Source: Amyloporia xantha (Eukaryota > Basidiomycota > Agaricomycetes > Polyporales > Adustoporiaceae). Taken from it: DNA of 64,000 nt. Numbering within the stretch: position 1 is the stretch's first letter; every line of letters starts with the position of its first letter. The stretch spans positions 868,001 through 932,000 of the forward strand of contig JAYKKR010000011.1 in the NCBI GenBank assembly GCA_036971615.1, written 5' to 3'. The translations under genes were made by a program, and so were the position numbers. Positions 11,901 to 22,808 of the stretch are shown piece after piece. The notes under the pieces were generated by a model that was not told where the DNA came from, did no database searches, and worked only from the letters and a program-made list of their open reading frames with translations.

Positions 11901-12061
11901 TTAGGACGGACGATATGCTCGCTATCTTTTTCCCGCATCTGTTCGAGGATGTAGAATATCTCCTGCAGCCCGAAGAGCTCGTGGCCAATGAACAAGGACA
12001 GTCTACTGGAGCCCCTCGGTCCACCAATGCGGTGGCGGGACCATCGAGACTATCTGGATAA
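5902..12061 (+). CDS. IRC20: SHPRH/IRC20-type SNF2 helicase with RING finger, 17 exons, 1703 aa
   Basis: Proteins of this family are Swi2/Snf2 ATPases with a RING E3 ubiquitin ligase domain inserted between the helicase lobes; they act in the nucleus in DNA damage tolerance and recombination. Exons: 5902-7332, 7419-7990, 8071-8163, 8226-8333, 8384-8474, 8527-8745, 8924-9416, 9471-9601, 9650-10350, 10415-10663, 10715-10733, 10783-11128, 11182-11208, 11261-11357, 11412-11500, 11564-11608, 11661-12061. The join is exactly 1704 codons. Seen: motif I AEEPGLGKT (about residue 434), motif Ia TLIVTP (478), motif II DEVQ (657), motif III SGTPAR, a long coiled linker, the RING CVLC...CAHVFCEAC...CPVC (1348-1395), and helicase C motifs V-VI ending ARIDRMGQTRPTE (about 1560). 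The length is near human SHPRH; no PHD or H15 domain is visible. The ATG at 5902 is the first in frame, with 6025 as an alternative. Confidence 0.93.
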
Positions 12062-12726
12062 TATGATTATTATGCATTGAGTTATTAGCGCTAGAGTAAG
12101 TATCATACTGTGGTCTTTGTTGTACACTTTTGTGGTCGGCAGAAAAAATAGGGATAGAGACAGGCTGCGTACTTTCGGCATTGTAGTGAGTACATTTCTT
12201 CGCGATCAACATACTCGTACACCAGATCTTTCATACGGACACGTAACAATGCTTGCCATTCGATGATATGACCGACGCAGATATCAGCCTGGACTACCTG
12301 CATTCAAACACCGATGACAATGGTGATCGATGGAGCTTCTTTCCGGCGCGGCTTTCCTTGTTTGAAACTCGTCATTGTCCAATGATTGCACAAGTTCTCC
12401 CATTGTTGTTTTCTTCCGATGGCGGAGTTCGTGCGACCTCGGGCTGTTGTTTTGTGCCACACCTCTGCCTTTTATTCATATTGTCTAGTACTATTTATCT
12501 TCCGTTGTCGTTGAGTGATATCAAACCAACCTCTCCCGCAGTTCTGCAATCGCATCCGTTGAGTATGCTCCTTAATCGTTCTGTACTGGTTGCGAACTCA
12601 CTTTACAACTGTTTTAGCTCGCAGCAGTGGAATAGCAAACGCTCTTGGAGAAGGCTGAAACCGAGAATACTGACTCTTCAAATCTTGATTCCGACTTTCT
12701 GAGCACCAGATTGCGAAGAGCCTTGA
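12062..12726. other. Region between the SNF2 and MYND genes, may hold a 5' exon
   Basis: The MYND frame is open back to a stop at about 12629, but its first ATG is at 12727. A plus-strand frame from 12268 (MTDADISLDYLHSNTDD) could be a first exon, but I could not find a splice pair that keeps the frame. The rest looks non-coding. Confidence 0.4.
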
Positions 12727-13804
12727 TGTCAGAAGGCAACCCCGTCGACTTTCTCTCTGAGGACTTCGTACGATGGAGGTCCGATTTCAGCACTTCGGAT
12801 TGGCGGCAAGACCCTGAGAAGTGGGAAGCCTGTTGGGAGACGATCCTGGATTCGCTGGCATCGAGAAATTCCGTTGAGATATTCCAAGACATGACCACGT
12901 CGTGGGACGAAACTGATGAAATGAAAGATCAAGCTGCTCAACTTCTACGAGAGGACTGCGCAAAATGGCAGAGCATGGCGGTCGAATGGTTGACGGAGGC
13001 TCTGGAGCTCATGTGTCGCACAATCGAGACGGTATGGCTCCTACTGGACGAATCCAAGCACAAAGAACACGTGCTGGAAGGTTTGATTTTCGCTTGCGAG
13101 GCCACAGGTTGGCTGCAAGATGCACGTCCATTGTGTCCCGAACTCACTGTTTCCAAGTTAATCGCAAACAGAGGGCAGGCCATGCTGAACTTTCTGGGTG
13201 ATTTCCTGGACGCGAAGGACTTCTCTGACGACCCCAATATCTTCGTTCTTTCCAACCCATGGTGGGATGTCATGTGGGATGACCTTCCCCAGCCTGTTAC
13301 AAGGCGGGACATAATGGTCTATGAATGTCTAGCGCTCATCAGGAATGATTTCATCGGTACGCTGTTTGGTCCCATCCAGTAGACGTGCCTTATCCCTGTA
13401 TTGACCTGTTCAGCTCGATTTATTTTCGGCTGGCTAAAGTCGTTTACTTCTGTTCTTGCCGATGAGAATGGAGAAATGGCAGACATTGTCCGATTCCTCC
13501 AGAAACGTCCCCTCCACGTGGCGCGTGGTATCGCTCGGACACACCTGCGAATGCAGCCCAGTCCTGTCCCTCGCTGCGAGAATTGCTGTCAGACGACCGA
13601 AGAGTTGAAAGGTGTACACTTCATGTTCTGTGGTGCTTGTAAGACGGTATTGGGAGCCAGGGCAGCATATTGCTCAAGGTTAGTGGCATGCGTTCTATCT
13701 CGGGCATGACGGTTCTTCTCACTGCGGTTTTCCGTAGAGAATGCCAGAAGGAAGACTGGCCTCGGCACAAGCGTACTTGCGGCAAAACAGTTTCGCAAGC
13801 CTGA
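12727..13804 (+). CDS. MYND zinc-finger protein, three exons, start uncertain
   Basis: Exons are 12727-13356, 13414-13678 and 13738-13804; all borders are GT-AG and the frame is kept to the TGA at 13802. The C-terminus is a complete MYND finger with Cys pairs CENC, CGAC, CSREC and the closing HKRTC, the order expected for two interleaved zinc sites that bind proline-rich peptides. The remaining 240 residues or so are helical and tryptophan-rich (WWDVMWDDLP), without a SET or other known domain. This is the layout of the many MYND-only proteins of mushroom-forming fungi, whose roles are mostly unknown. The frame continues upstream of 12727 without an ATG, so one more 5' exon is likely. It lies 666 bp after the SNF2 gene on the same strand, with its own promoter space. 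Confidence 0.8.
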
Positions 13805-15403
13805 TGAGGACGATATTGACCGTTGCGCGACGGTCACCCACATTGCATCAACGCAATGGTCGCCATGTCTCCTCATCTCTACCGTTGTTTCCCAATGTCA
13901 CTGTGGATAAATCAATATGATATAGACTTCCTATGTTTCCCTTGAATTGTACCGCAGTGCTCCTTTCAAGTTTAGTGAACCCACTAGGACGTTGTCGGGA
14001 CGCTGAGCAATCTTCAATATATCTAGTATGTAGAACGTGTAATAACGTATCTGATAGTAAGATGGTTCGTCAAGGACGATACTCTCTTGTCGCTGACAGG
14101 ATGGAGGGTTCGGAAGAATGAGTACTCACAGCATCATGTAGCATGATCTGGCCGTTACTGCAAATCGCGTGACGTCACGCGTCAGCGCGTTCGAAACATT
14201 GTATCTCATTCTTTTATTCAACCCCGACCTCTGTGTCCGACAGAAACTGTAGTTGACTTCATAGTGTGTCGACGACTGCGCACGAGATTCTATGAGAACC
14301 TACATCTGGAGGGGTTGATATACACAGTTTAGGTTTATCTTGATATCTGGGTAGTTCATCATGCTTGACGCCGTGCCTTGCGCCAGAGCTAGACGCGAAC
14401 ATTATGTAAAAGCCGAGATGACTGAAATAGTGCTAAATGTTTGCAAGGTTCTTTGGTATGTTTGTTGACTTTATAAATACTACATCATCTGGAGATGACG
14501 CGTGACGAGCCTTGCGCAGGGACCTGGTTTCCGACTCGTAATTCAACGCCCCACCGTCACGAATTATACATATGAATCTAGGTCTGCCCATTCAATACGG
14601 TCTTCTAATCGTCAGAATTTCATTGTAATACATCTTAGACCTGATGCATTGGAACGACCCCTTTATGTAAACAGCTCCGAATACCGCCAGATATCGTCAA
14701 GGCAGTGAATTTAGCGTCTCGCCTGCACGCCGTTGAAGGAAACCCGTTGAAGGAACGGCAATACTCGAAGGTGTTATTGGGCGCAGCACTTCCGGAGCAG
14801 AGCCGATTCATGGCTCGAGTCGAACGAAGGGTCGAACTCATCACTACTGAGGTCAATTGATCAAAGCTAGTGAGTCGTTTTCGCATTTACAGCCTGATTA
14901 TACTATAACAGAGTGTGAGTTCTCATGGAGACATTCTCGATATATAAGTACGCCTAAGATGACCTCCGGTGACTACTGAATCTGACCGTGTGGGGCGTCT
15001 ATTTGCAAGGTCATCCGATACCCCTGTGGAGATAGCCGGTAGTGCATACCACATAGCTGATCTCGAGTACCACGCCCGCGTCTCCTCTGAACCAATTCAA
15101 TCACAGCGAACGGCCATGGCATCTGCAAGATATGTTTGAGGGATAGTAAGCTCATTCTCATCCGCCGTGTTCCTCGATATACCTTTCTTGTGATTCCTTG
15201 TCACGGAAAGTCTCGTTGAGGACGTGATTCTACGCGCTCTCATGGAGTTGTTTCTACAGTGCACGTCGCGTGTACAGAACCTGTCCACACAGGAACGCCT
15301 CACTGCCTCATGTCACAGCTTATGGTTGGGTTCGAGCGCCCAAATCTGATAACTTAATGGACGTACCCAACGATCGTATCCCTTCCTTCTACACACTTTC
15401 CCG
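13805..15403. other. 1.6-kb intergenic stretch with one possible coding relic
   Basis: No intact gene is supported. A plus-strand frame at 14708-14860 reads NLASRLHAVEGNPLKERQYS and ends at a normal TGA. It looks coding but has no start or partner exon, so it may be the last exon of a lost gene. Confidence 0.4.
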
Positions 15404-18041
15404 ATGGCCACCACCTCTGCGGATGAGATCTATGCCCAACAGCTCTTCAAATGCGCTCAAGGTTATCCTCTGTGGCAACCCGACCCCAGCACGGGCAGCA
15501 CAGAGGTGATGATTGGAGATGTAGGATACCTCCACAGGGGAGGCTTTTACCGAATGTTCAATGCTACCAAGGATGCGGATGACCCAATCAACAAAGTGAA
15601 TGGAGTGCCGAACGACTTCGACAAGTTCCAAGCTGGGAACCTTGCACCACAGCGAGTGGAGGCTGCAATCGCTGCAGGTCCGCTTTACAGCAAGACCATG
15701 AGGCAGCTTTCAATCGAAGGGGAAGTTTCGGCGTGAGTGCTTCGTTCTATCCTACTCATGCCAGTTAATCCCAATCATTGTCGGTGCGGTCTGTAAAGCC
15801 ACGGAGTTGGGGCTGGCTGTCATTTCGAGTGCACAGATGACCAGGGCGCCCTCTTAGTTCTCAAAACATCCGGTGCTCGGGAGGAATTGCACCAGGTTCG
15901 CAGGATGAAGAACTATATGTCAAAGAATTTGAGCAGCTGGTGGAACTTTGCTACAGAAACCCTCGGTCTGGAGAAGAGTGAGGAAGAGATCCTCTTCGTT
16001 CGAGGATGGGTCAAAACGACACACTGGGCGGTGGCGGCCTTCACCCACCATGGAAAGTCAGCGAAGCTTAAGTTCAATGGCGACTTCGGTCTTCCTGCTT
16101 CTGCAGCGTTCCAGCTTCATGTGGCCCAGCAAACAGTGACGTCTTGCGAGCATCGTTCGGGTCCGGAGTCTCGGCAACTTCAGCACCCTGGCAAGCGTAA
16201 GGGTCGCAACGAGAAAGCAAATGAACATCAACAGTCAGATCAATGCGTCTTTCTGCACTACTTTAAGTTGAAGAAAAGGTTCTTCCTCAAGACTCTCATG
16301 GCTGCTGCTGAACCACAAGACCCGTCGTATGGAAGCGAGGATGGGGATACTATAGAAGAAGTACCGCCTGCTCAGAAGGTCTGTTATAAAATGATATTAA
16401 TCATCAGCGTACGTCTGAATTGCAGCTCCTTAGGCCTGGGACCCGGTCGACTACGTACTAGACTACATTCTCAAGGTATGTCTCTCGCAAGGAGGCTTCG
16501 GTCTCTCACTTATCACACATAACGCAGCATTCTGATGCAGAGGCGGCGATCGCGAGCGACAATGACATAATTGATTTGTGCAAGGTAAGTCAATTACCAT
16601 GTTTAATTCGTGTCACCATAGTTCCATGTTGAAATCCGATTAGCGTTATGACGATAGCGAATACCCGATCCCTGATGATATACCTGCGTTCCTTGAGCAA
16701 GTTCAGCCTCATATCGAGGTTACTGAAGAAGGACGTCAGTCATTCCGGTGCTCGATTCGTGTAGTCTATTTACAAGACTAACTAAATTCTCTAGTTGGCA
16801 TGCTAAATATCGAGGAGATTGTAGCACCTGTTTTGCCAGATGCTGGCGAAGCGTCTTCGGAGACTGTTGCAGACCAACCAATGGATACTACAGGAGATGA
16901 CGGACCGCCACCTCCTCCAGCAGCGGTGGATGATGACTTGACTGACGAAGATAGAGCTGCGAATATTGGCAAAGGGAAGGGACCGATGAATAACTTGCCC
17001 GGTGGCGAGTCTCTGTTCGAGCTCCTGGACGAAGAACACAGAGGCGGTATCTGTGCACTGGCATACTCCCCCGATGGAAACTATGTAGCTGGCGGTTTCG
17101 AGGATTCCTCCGTCGTCATCTGGAATTCCACTACTCGTCGCCGACAGCATGAAATGCGGGGACATTTCGATGCCATCTGCTCCCTCGAATTCTCACCAAA
17201 CAGCCGCGAACTCGTCTCAGGCTCTAGGGATAGCCGAGTCATCATCTGGAGTGTCATAGATGGATCACAGTCTACCGTCCTGGCCGGTCACACAGGCTTC
17301 GTCAACTCCGTAGCATACTCTCCTGACGGACAGACGGTAGCTTCCGCCTCCGTCGACTTCACCATGCGACTATGGAATACAGAAACCGGCGCGTTGAAGG
17401 CGGCATCGAGCCAGCATGACGCTATGGTCATGTTTGTCACGTTCTCTCCTGACGGCTCGCGACTGGTCTCTGCCAGCGCAGATTGCATCGCACGTGTGTG
17501 GAGTGCGGAGGACGGCTCGCTAATCGCTGAACTGGATACTCACGAAGGAGTGATCTATTCGATTGCGTTCTCCCATGATGGTCGACGACTCGTGACGAGC
17601 TCGGACGATGGGACGGTGAGAATCTGGAGTGCGATATCAGGCGATGAATTCGTGACACTGCGGGAGCATAGCGGCTCGGTGTGGGCGGCGGCCTTCTCGC
17701 CAGACGGAAAGCACATTCTTTCTGTCGCCAGCGATCGAACGATCAAGATCTGTGATTCGTACAGCGGAGAGCTGATGACCACGATAGAAGGAGGTGACCG
17801 GCTGGTGAACGCTGCGACGTTCTCTGGGAATGCAGATTACGTCGCTGCTGGCGGGGAGGACCATTCAGTGAATGTGTGGAACACCAAGACTGGGGCACAC
17901 GTAGTGAGCTTTGCAGGTCATACGGACAACATCAACCGCCTGCGCTTCGCTCGGAGCAGCCGATGCATTGTGTCGTCTTCTGATGACAGCACCGTGCGAT
18001 TGTTCGATTTGCCCCCAGCGCAACCCATTAACCCAGTTTAA
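15404..18041 (+). CDS. Large WD40 fusion protein B: agaric-type N-terminal domain plus C-terminal beta-propeller, six exons, 781 aa
   Basis: Exons are 15404-15732, 15799-16378, 16434-16475, 16528-16584, 16644-16734 and 16795-18041; the join is exactly 782 codons with GT-AG borders. Residues 1-360 form a domain I recognise from many Agaricomycete proteins of unknown function: it begins AQQLFKCAQGYPLWQPDPST, contains GDVGYLHRGGF and later the short exon AWDPVDYVLDYILK. A low-complexity acidic/proline linker (about 370-440) follows, then seven WD40 units (about 447-775). The product is probably a soluble scaffold. The propeller half is paralogous to the shorter single-exon gene at 3828-4871, and the two share a nearly identical central block. 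The order of domains and intact splicing suggest this is the parental form and the other the derived one. Confidence 0.85.
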
Positions 18042-18824
18042 TGCATAAGACGACTCTAGTGTGTCGTCGACTTCGAATACTGAAGGGGATTTTGTCATAT
18101 GGCTTGAGATATATACCTTGCAGTCGGTTGCGAATAGGCAGATGGGTGGGTGGGTGTATCTCTAGAGCGTAGATATAAATGCGTTCAGCATTGTGTATCC
18201 TAGGCTGACAAGAGTAACCCTTCGATGGGTTATGAGTACATCTTTGAGCGACATCGATTAATCAAGTAGTGAGACTTGAGCATCAGATCAAGTGCGCCTT
18301 GTGGCGCATGCGTTCGGACCAGCTTCCAAGCACCCAATGGAGGCTTGTGAGATCGTCAAGATCCACGCGCGTGACTTCCATCTCTCGCGAGAAATGATAG
18401 ATGGAAAATATCCTATCTTGATACTCCCTGTATCAGAAGAGGGAGAGGAAGCGATCTTCTCGATCGCAATTACGCACTCGCGGGACAGGATAATTATACA
18501 TCAAGGTCTGAATGTGTGATACACTCACCAAGCATTATAAGCGAGAGCTCGGGTATCTTACTTTCTACACGAACCGAGGGAACGAACGTTGGGGAGCAGC
18601 GACAAAGCAGACCGCGATAGGAATATGAGCGAACGAGAATGGTCACTTGGTCGCTCCAATCAATCGATACATGCACTCTGGAGACGTAGTCGTTAGGCGG
18701 CTACGTTAGATGACCTTCTATGAATTCGTGAGAGGTCGTCCTAGGAGTCAGAAACACGAGTAAGCTTACTCGTCGCTAGCTTCTCCGTGAATCTATAATC
18801 CGGCTCGAAGCCGATATCAACCTC
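18042..18824. other. Intergenic, no supported gene
   Basis: A 75-codon plus frame at 18292-18519 has no family motifs. The rest shows stops in all frames. Confidence 0.55.
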
Positions 18825-19240
18825 TCAGAGCGTGAGCCAAGAAGTTGCGAGTAGCTTATGCACTGAGTCAACGTCCTCAAGTGCAGGGAAGATGAGATGA
18901 TCCTGGTTGCAACTGGACTGTTTTAGTATCAGATTCTTGCATCTTGGGAGCTCCCGGGCAAGCATAAGACAAAGGGACCCGCCATCCTTGACCGCGATCT
19001 TTCCGGCATTAGCAGAGCTCGGTGACGTGCTCTTGTACGTAAGAGTGGCTGGTGCGGCATTTCGAGAAAGCACCCAGCTGTTTGAGATTTCGTACATATA
19101 CGGAAGAGGTTGAAACAGCTCCTCGGGTGCCACGCACGGCAGACCATCGCGCAAGACAAGAGAGTCGGGTAGGATTGCGACGATATGTACCCTGCTCGTC
19201 TGCTTGAAGTATCAAGTCGATGATCCCTTCACAGGAGCGA
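18825..19240 (-). pseudogene. Broken F-box protein gene
   Basis: On minus, three overlapping frames each carry part of one F-box-like sequence: CEGIIDLILQ in one, then SCAMVCRAWHPRSCFNLFR in a second, and YVRNLKQLGAF in a third. The order and spacing match the F-box of mushroom proteins (a helix with an ERIIDL core, a short loop, then LxxCxLVCRAWxPRSRxxLF). At least two frameshifts within about 100 bp separate the pieces, so no normal product can be made. The tail may include MARELPRCKNLILKQ. No ATG or stop is assigned. Confidence 0.5.
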
Positions 19241-19292
19241 CGGAGTCGAAGTTCGCTGCAGGCTGCTGGAAATCAACAATGGCGGCAGGACC

Positions 19293-19557
19293 ATCAGCAA
19301 AAGTGCAGATAGATTATCTAGCACGGAGTGGTAGGTCAGACACGGCCCGGTAGATAATGCTCGGAAAACTCCGGCAATGCTAGATAAATGCAAGGCGTCC
19401 TCGGAGTGAATTGACAAGTCTTTGAGGTATTGGGTAAGGGTTTCCCAGATTAGACATTTCATACCCAGGATGGCTCGGAAATGCCTATGTTTTCAGTCAT
19501 AGAATGGGTGCTGCTCGCGTCTTGCATACGCAGGTCGGAGAACTAATAGCATGGCAT
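19293..19557 (-). repeat. Inverted-duplication block, copy B (paired with 3163-3420)
   Basis: This is the reverse complement of 3163-3420 with scattered changes and about 28 extra bases. On minus it carries an open frame, MKCLIWETLTQYLKDLSIHS and on, preceded by an acceptor-like sequence, which looks like one exon of a gene I do not recognise. It lies about 1.25 kb beyond the stop of WD40 gene B, mirroring copy A beyond the stop of WD40 gene A. Confidence 0.88.
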
Positions 19558-20183
19558 AAAATAATATGTGTGTATTCCTGGACACGAAGTGTCTCAGGTC
19601 TTGTCGGAAGAAAAGAAAAAAGTGATGACATAATCTCGTGAATACAACAATCGTATTCGTGGGAATGCGTTTTTCTGATCTGTGCTTTGGTTCGCGTATT
19701 GCTTGGTATTATTCCTGTTACCAAATAAGGACAGTTTTAGTTGGTCTGATGAGTTTGCTCGTCTTAGTCATGCTATCCGTGTTACCAAAGAGGGCCACTT
19801 TTGGTTGGTTTGCTGAGTCTCTTTGTCGTAGTCATTGTGTTAAACCTGACGTGGGCTGTGTTACATCATTGGCGATGTTGTTGGTTCTGACTAATCTGGT
19901 GTACTCTGTCGTGTTTTGTCATCTGAAGTTGTCTGTTCAGAAACCAGGTAACTTTCGTCATTGCATGTGTTGGAGTAATTCCTTATTTCATTGAATCGGC
20001 CTTTCTCTGTTGGGTGTTGAGATGGGGGTGGTGGGTGCGTTTCTCTCGATATATTTCGGGTACTGTGGTCGGTGTATTCTCATCCTTATTATGTATATGT
20101 CGAATTTCCTGGGCATATATGATGTGCGTGTTCTCTGGTGTTCCTTTTTTTTGCCGCTGTCTGGTGGTGCCCCCGTCAGGTAT
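19558..20183. other. GT-rich intergenic stretch
   Basis: The plus strand is visibly rich in T and G, with many tgttggt/tgtgtt runs. A 118-codon frame at 19638-19994 is probably a by-product of this composition, since its residues are mostly Leu, Val, Cys and Ser without a motif. Confidence 0.5.
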
Positions 20184-21866
20184 ATGGATCGTACGGTATG
20201 TGCTCGCGTGTTGATTTGTGTTATTGTCTCATATGCTCATATTCGTGTTTAGGACGAACCTCGGACGGACTCGGCGTTAGTGTCTGCCCCGGTCGCTTGC
20301 GGCAGTTCATTTCGACGCGTGCCGGAGGACGTTCTATACGAGATATTTTACTTGGTCTTCTCCGACCCGGTGGCTAATGATCCTCGACCGATCAGTCGGG
20401 CAGGGATTAGGAAAGGCACCACGTGGCTTGCGATGAGCTACGTCTGTCGTTTTTGGCGTCGACTCGCCATCCACTCCTCGCGGTTTTGGTCTTCTATTAT
20501 TCTTAACGAAGATTGCAGTCCAGCCATGTTGAACGTGTTCTTGGAGAGATCGGGACGTGTCGATCTTTGCGTCATCGTCGAACGGTTTTCCCTATTGCCA
20601 GTCGCCATGGACGCCCTGCGATGCTTGGTTGAAATGTGTGCTGCGTGCACATATCGTCTGGGCGGGTTGTATATATCCAGATTCTCGCCACGCGACACCA
20701 ATTTTCTTCTATCACCCTTCGTGTTCCCCGCGGCGCGACTTACAGCCCTTGTCGTGTCTGCGGAGTACTGTCGTACAAGTTCGTCGGGGACCTGATTATT
20801 TCCCGTTTTTGGGGGTGACATGCCGATGTTGGAATCCATTGTTATAGCGCACCTGTGGTTCCCGTGGCGTCCGTTTCGAGGGATCACTCAGTTTATTCTC
20901 ATAAATCAACCCGTGCCATCCTTCGTCGATCTCGTTGTCGCTCTCCGCGGGTGTCCAGCTTTGCGATGTTTGGGATTGGGGCTCATTCATTCCGCGTACC
21001 CTCCCGATCCCCCTGGTGTTCACGTTTCCAGCTCTACGATCGATCTTCCACTCTTGGAGGACCTTTTACTGATCGCCCATCACGACGTGGCTGCACGGCT
21101 GCTACGAGTCCTACACTATCCGTCGTCGGCGACAACTGTTGTGTCATTCCACCATTTACCTCGTGTGCGAATTTTTGCGCCGGACAGCGTCGTTGCGCAC
21201 ATTCGTCATGCTGTTCTTGACGTCTACGTTTATAACGGATATCATTGCGTCAAGATGACCTCTACCACTGATTGCGCGGTTCATGTTCAATGGGAGTGGA
21301 AGGATGGCGTGGAGTCGGTCGACAACAATATGCGGATTGAGCACTTCGGCGATATCGTGCGTTTTATTGCGATCGAACATCTCGTTCTTCGGCGACTGGA
21401 ATATACTCTGTATGAACAGGACTGGGTGCACATTCTCGAGCATATGCCAATCTTGACATATCTCGAGGTCGGGTCCTGCTTTGTTGGCGATGCGACTCTT
21501 TTCAGTGTCCTGTCGAGGTATACAGATGACATCCAGGACCGGGAGATATTTCGTGTTTGTCCCAATCTCGCGTCGGTCGTTGTCGTAGGGGCCCATGATC
21601 ATTCCGATCGTGTTTTGGAGGCGATGGTGTCGTGTTTTGAATATCGTCGGGATCATGGCGCGCGGTTGTCCACGATTAGAGTCGATATGTATCGGTCGGC
21701 GGGCGAATATTCGACTGAGCTGGTGGAGCGACTGAGGGCGGGCGTGCTTGCTGATGTGGTCGAGCTATATTGGATGGTGAGGGAGACGGATCGCGCTGAT
21801 CCTAATAACGACGGTGTTGTTGCTGTGGGCATAAGAGTGGGTACTGCTGTACACGTTGCTATATAG
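20184..21866 (+). CDS. F-box/LRR-like protein with an in-frame TGA in the middle
   Basis: A 12-nt first exon (20184-20195, MDRT) is followed by a 57-nt intron with a gtatgt donor; exon 2 starts at 20253. Residues about 24-80 are an F-box (VPEDVLYEIFYLVF, then WLAMSYVCRFWRRLAI and SSRFW), the part that binds SKP1 in SCF ubiquitin ligases. The frame runs to a TGA at 20793-20795 and then continues in the same frame, without any shift, to a TAG at 21864-21866. The downstream part has the leucine-rich pattern typical of fungal F-box substrate domains (MLESIVIAHL, VLRRLEYTLY, MPILTYLEVG). An intron at 20773-20847 (gtacaag donor, ttatag acceptor, 75 nt, phase kept) would remove the TGA, giving about 516 aa. 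Otherwise the gene carries a nonsense mutation. It could not be decided from sequence alone. Confidence 0.72.
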
Positions 21867-22808
21867 TCTAAATAGGTGCTGTCATCCTGTGTTGGATGGT
21901 GTCCGTTTGCGCTGTGCTGTTCTGTTTTGTGTTATTTATGTGGTATTTCTGTGTATAGTGCAATTTATGTAGGACGGCAGAGTATACTGTAATGTATTAT
22001 GTCGCTGATGCTTTGGATGGTGATAAGACACTGGCGGTTCTGAGGCGTTTGGTTGTGGGCAAACGTAACTCAGATTTCACCTGTAGTTATCATGTCGTAT
22101 TGTTTCATGCCCGTTGCAGTGTTCTCTGGGTAGGATGACGGCGCATGTCAGGGCGTGATATCATTATATCGGCAACCGATTTGTGAGTCAGTTGGTAGTG
22201 CGATTTTAATGTCGGTGAACGTTACTTATCGCTTGTGCTACGGCACTTCAAGTACTGCAGTAGTGAGTTCAAGCGCGCTAACGTAACGATCGGCTGCATA
22301 TAGCTTGAGAGTCTCGTACCACACAACGCGATGGCGGTGCCTGTTGAGGTCCGTAGGTGACGTCGTGATGCCTGGCAGTGGTCAGAGGGGCGGAGGTACG
22401 TTTCACGGTCATGGATTATAGAGTAAAACGACATTTCCATTTGTGTCTGACAGTTGTAGACAGATCTTGTCTAAAGAAGGATAGGGATTGTGTTATGTAC
22501 GTCATAGCGTTGTAGAATGTATCGGGATTGATTCAACGCAAACGCGGTAGCGGTGTTGGTTGTAGGTATAACTTGACCATTCAGGGTGTGCTACCAGTTT
22601 GAAGTGAGTCGGTTGGCGATATTACTATACGTGGTGGGACGCACGCTTCGTCGTTGTCGATGAAAGTCCACGAGTTGTTGTCACCATCTGGACCGCGTAT
22701 GTTGTCGTTGATCGAGGGTTTCCCACTATGATGAAGTACAGCAGCTGCTGTGTGGAACGTCTACGCCGCGACGGATCGTGGGGTCAAAACTGTCCGTTTA
22801 CATTGGTA
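21867..22808. other. Intergenic, no supported gene
   Basis: GT-rich on the plus strand with no convincing frame on either strand. It may contain further 3' exon(s) of the RNR small-subunit paralog, whose C-terminal tail is missing. Confidence 0.5.

Noticed and set aside
12268..12330. First exon of the MYND gene reading MTDADISLDYLHSN
   Set aside because: No donor/acceptor combination that I tried keeps phase with the frame at 12645, so it is mentioned but not joined.
20438..21656. Minus-strand frames of 149 and 166 codons
   Set aside because: Antisense to the F-box gene, with no motifs.
22180..22210. tRNA-like stretch gtcagttggtagtgcg
   Set aside because: It resembles an A box, but no B box or cloverleaf stems fit around it.
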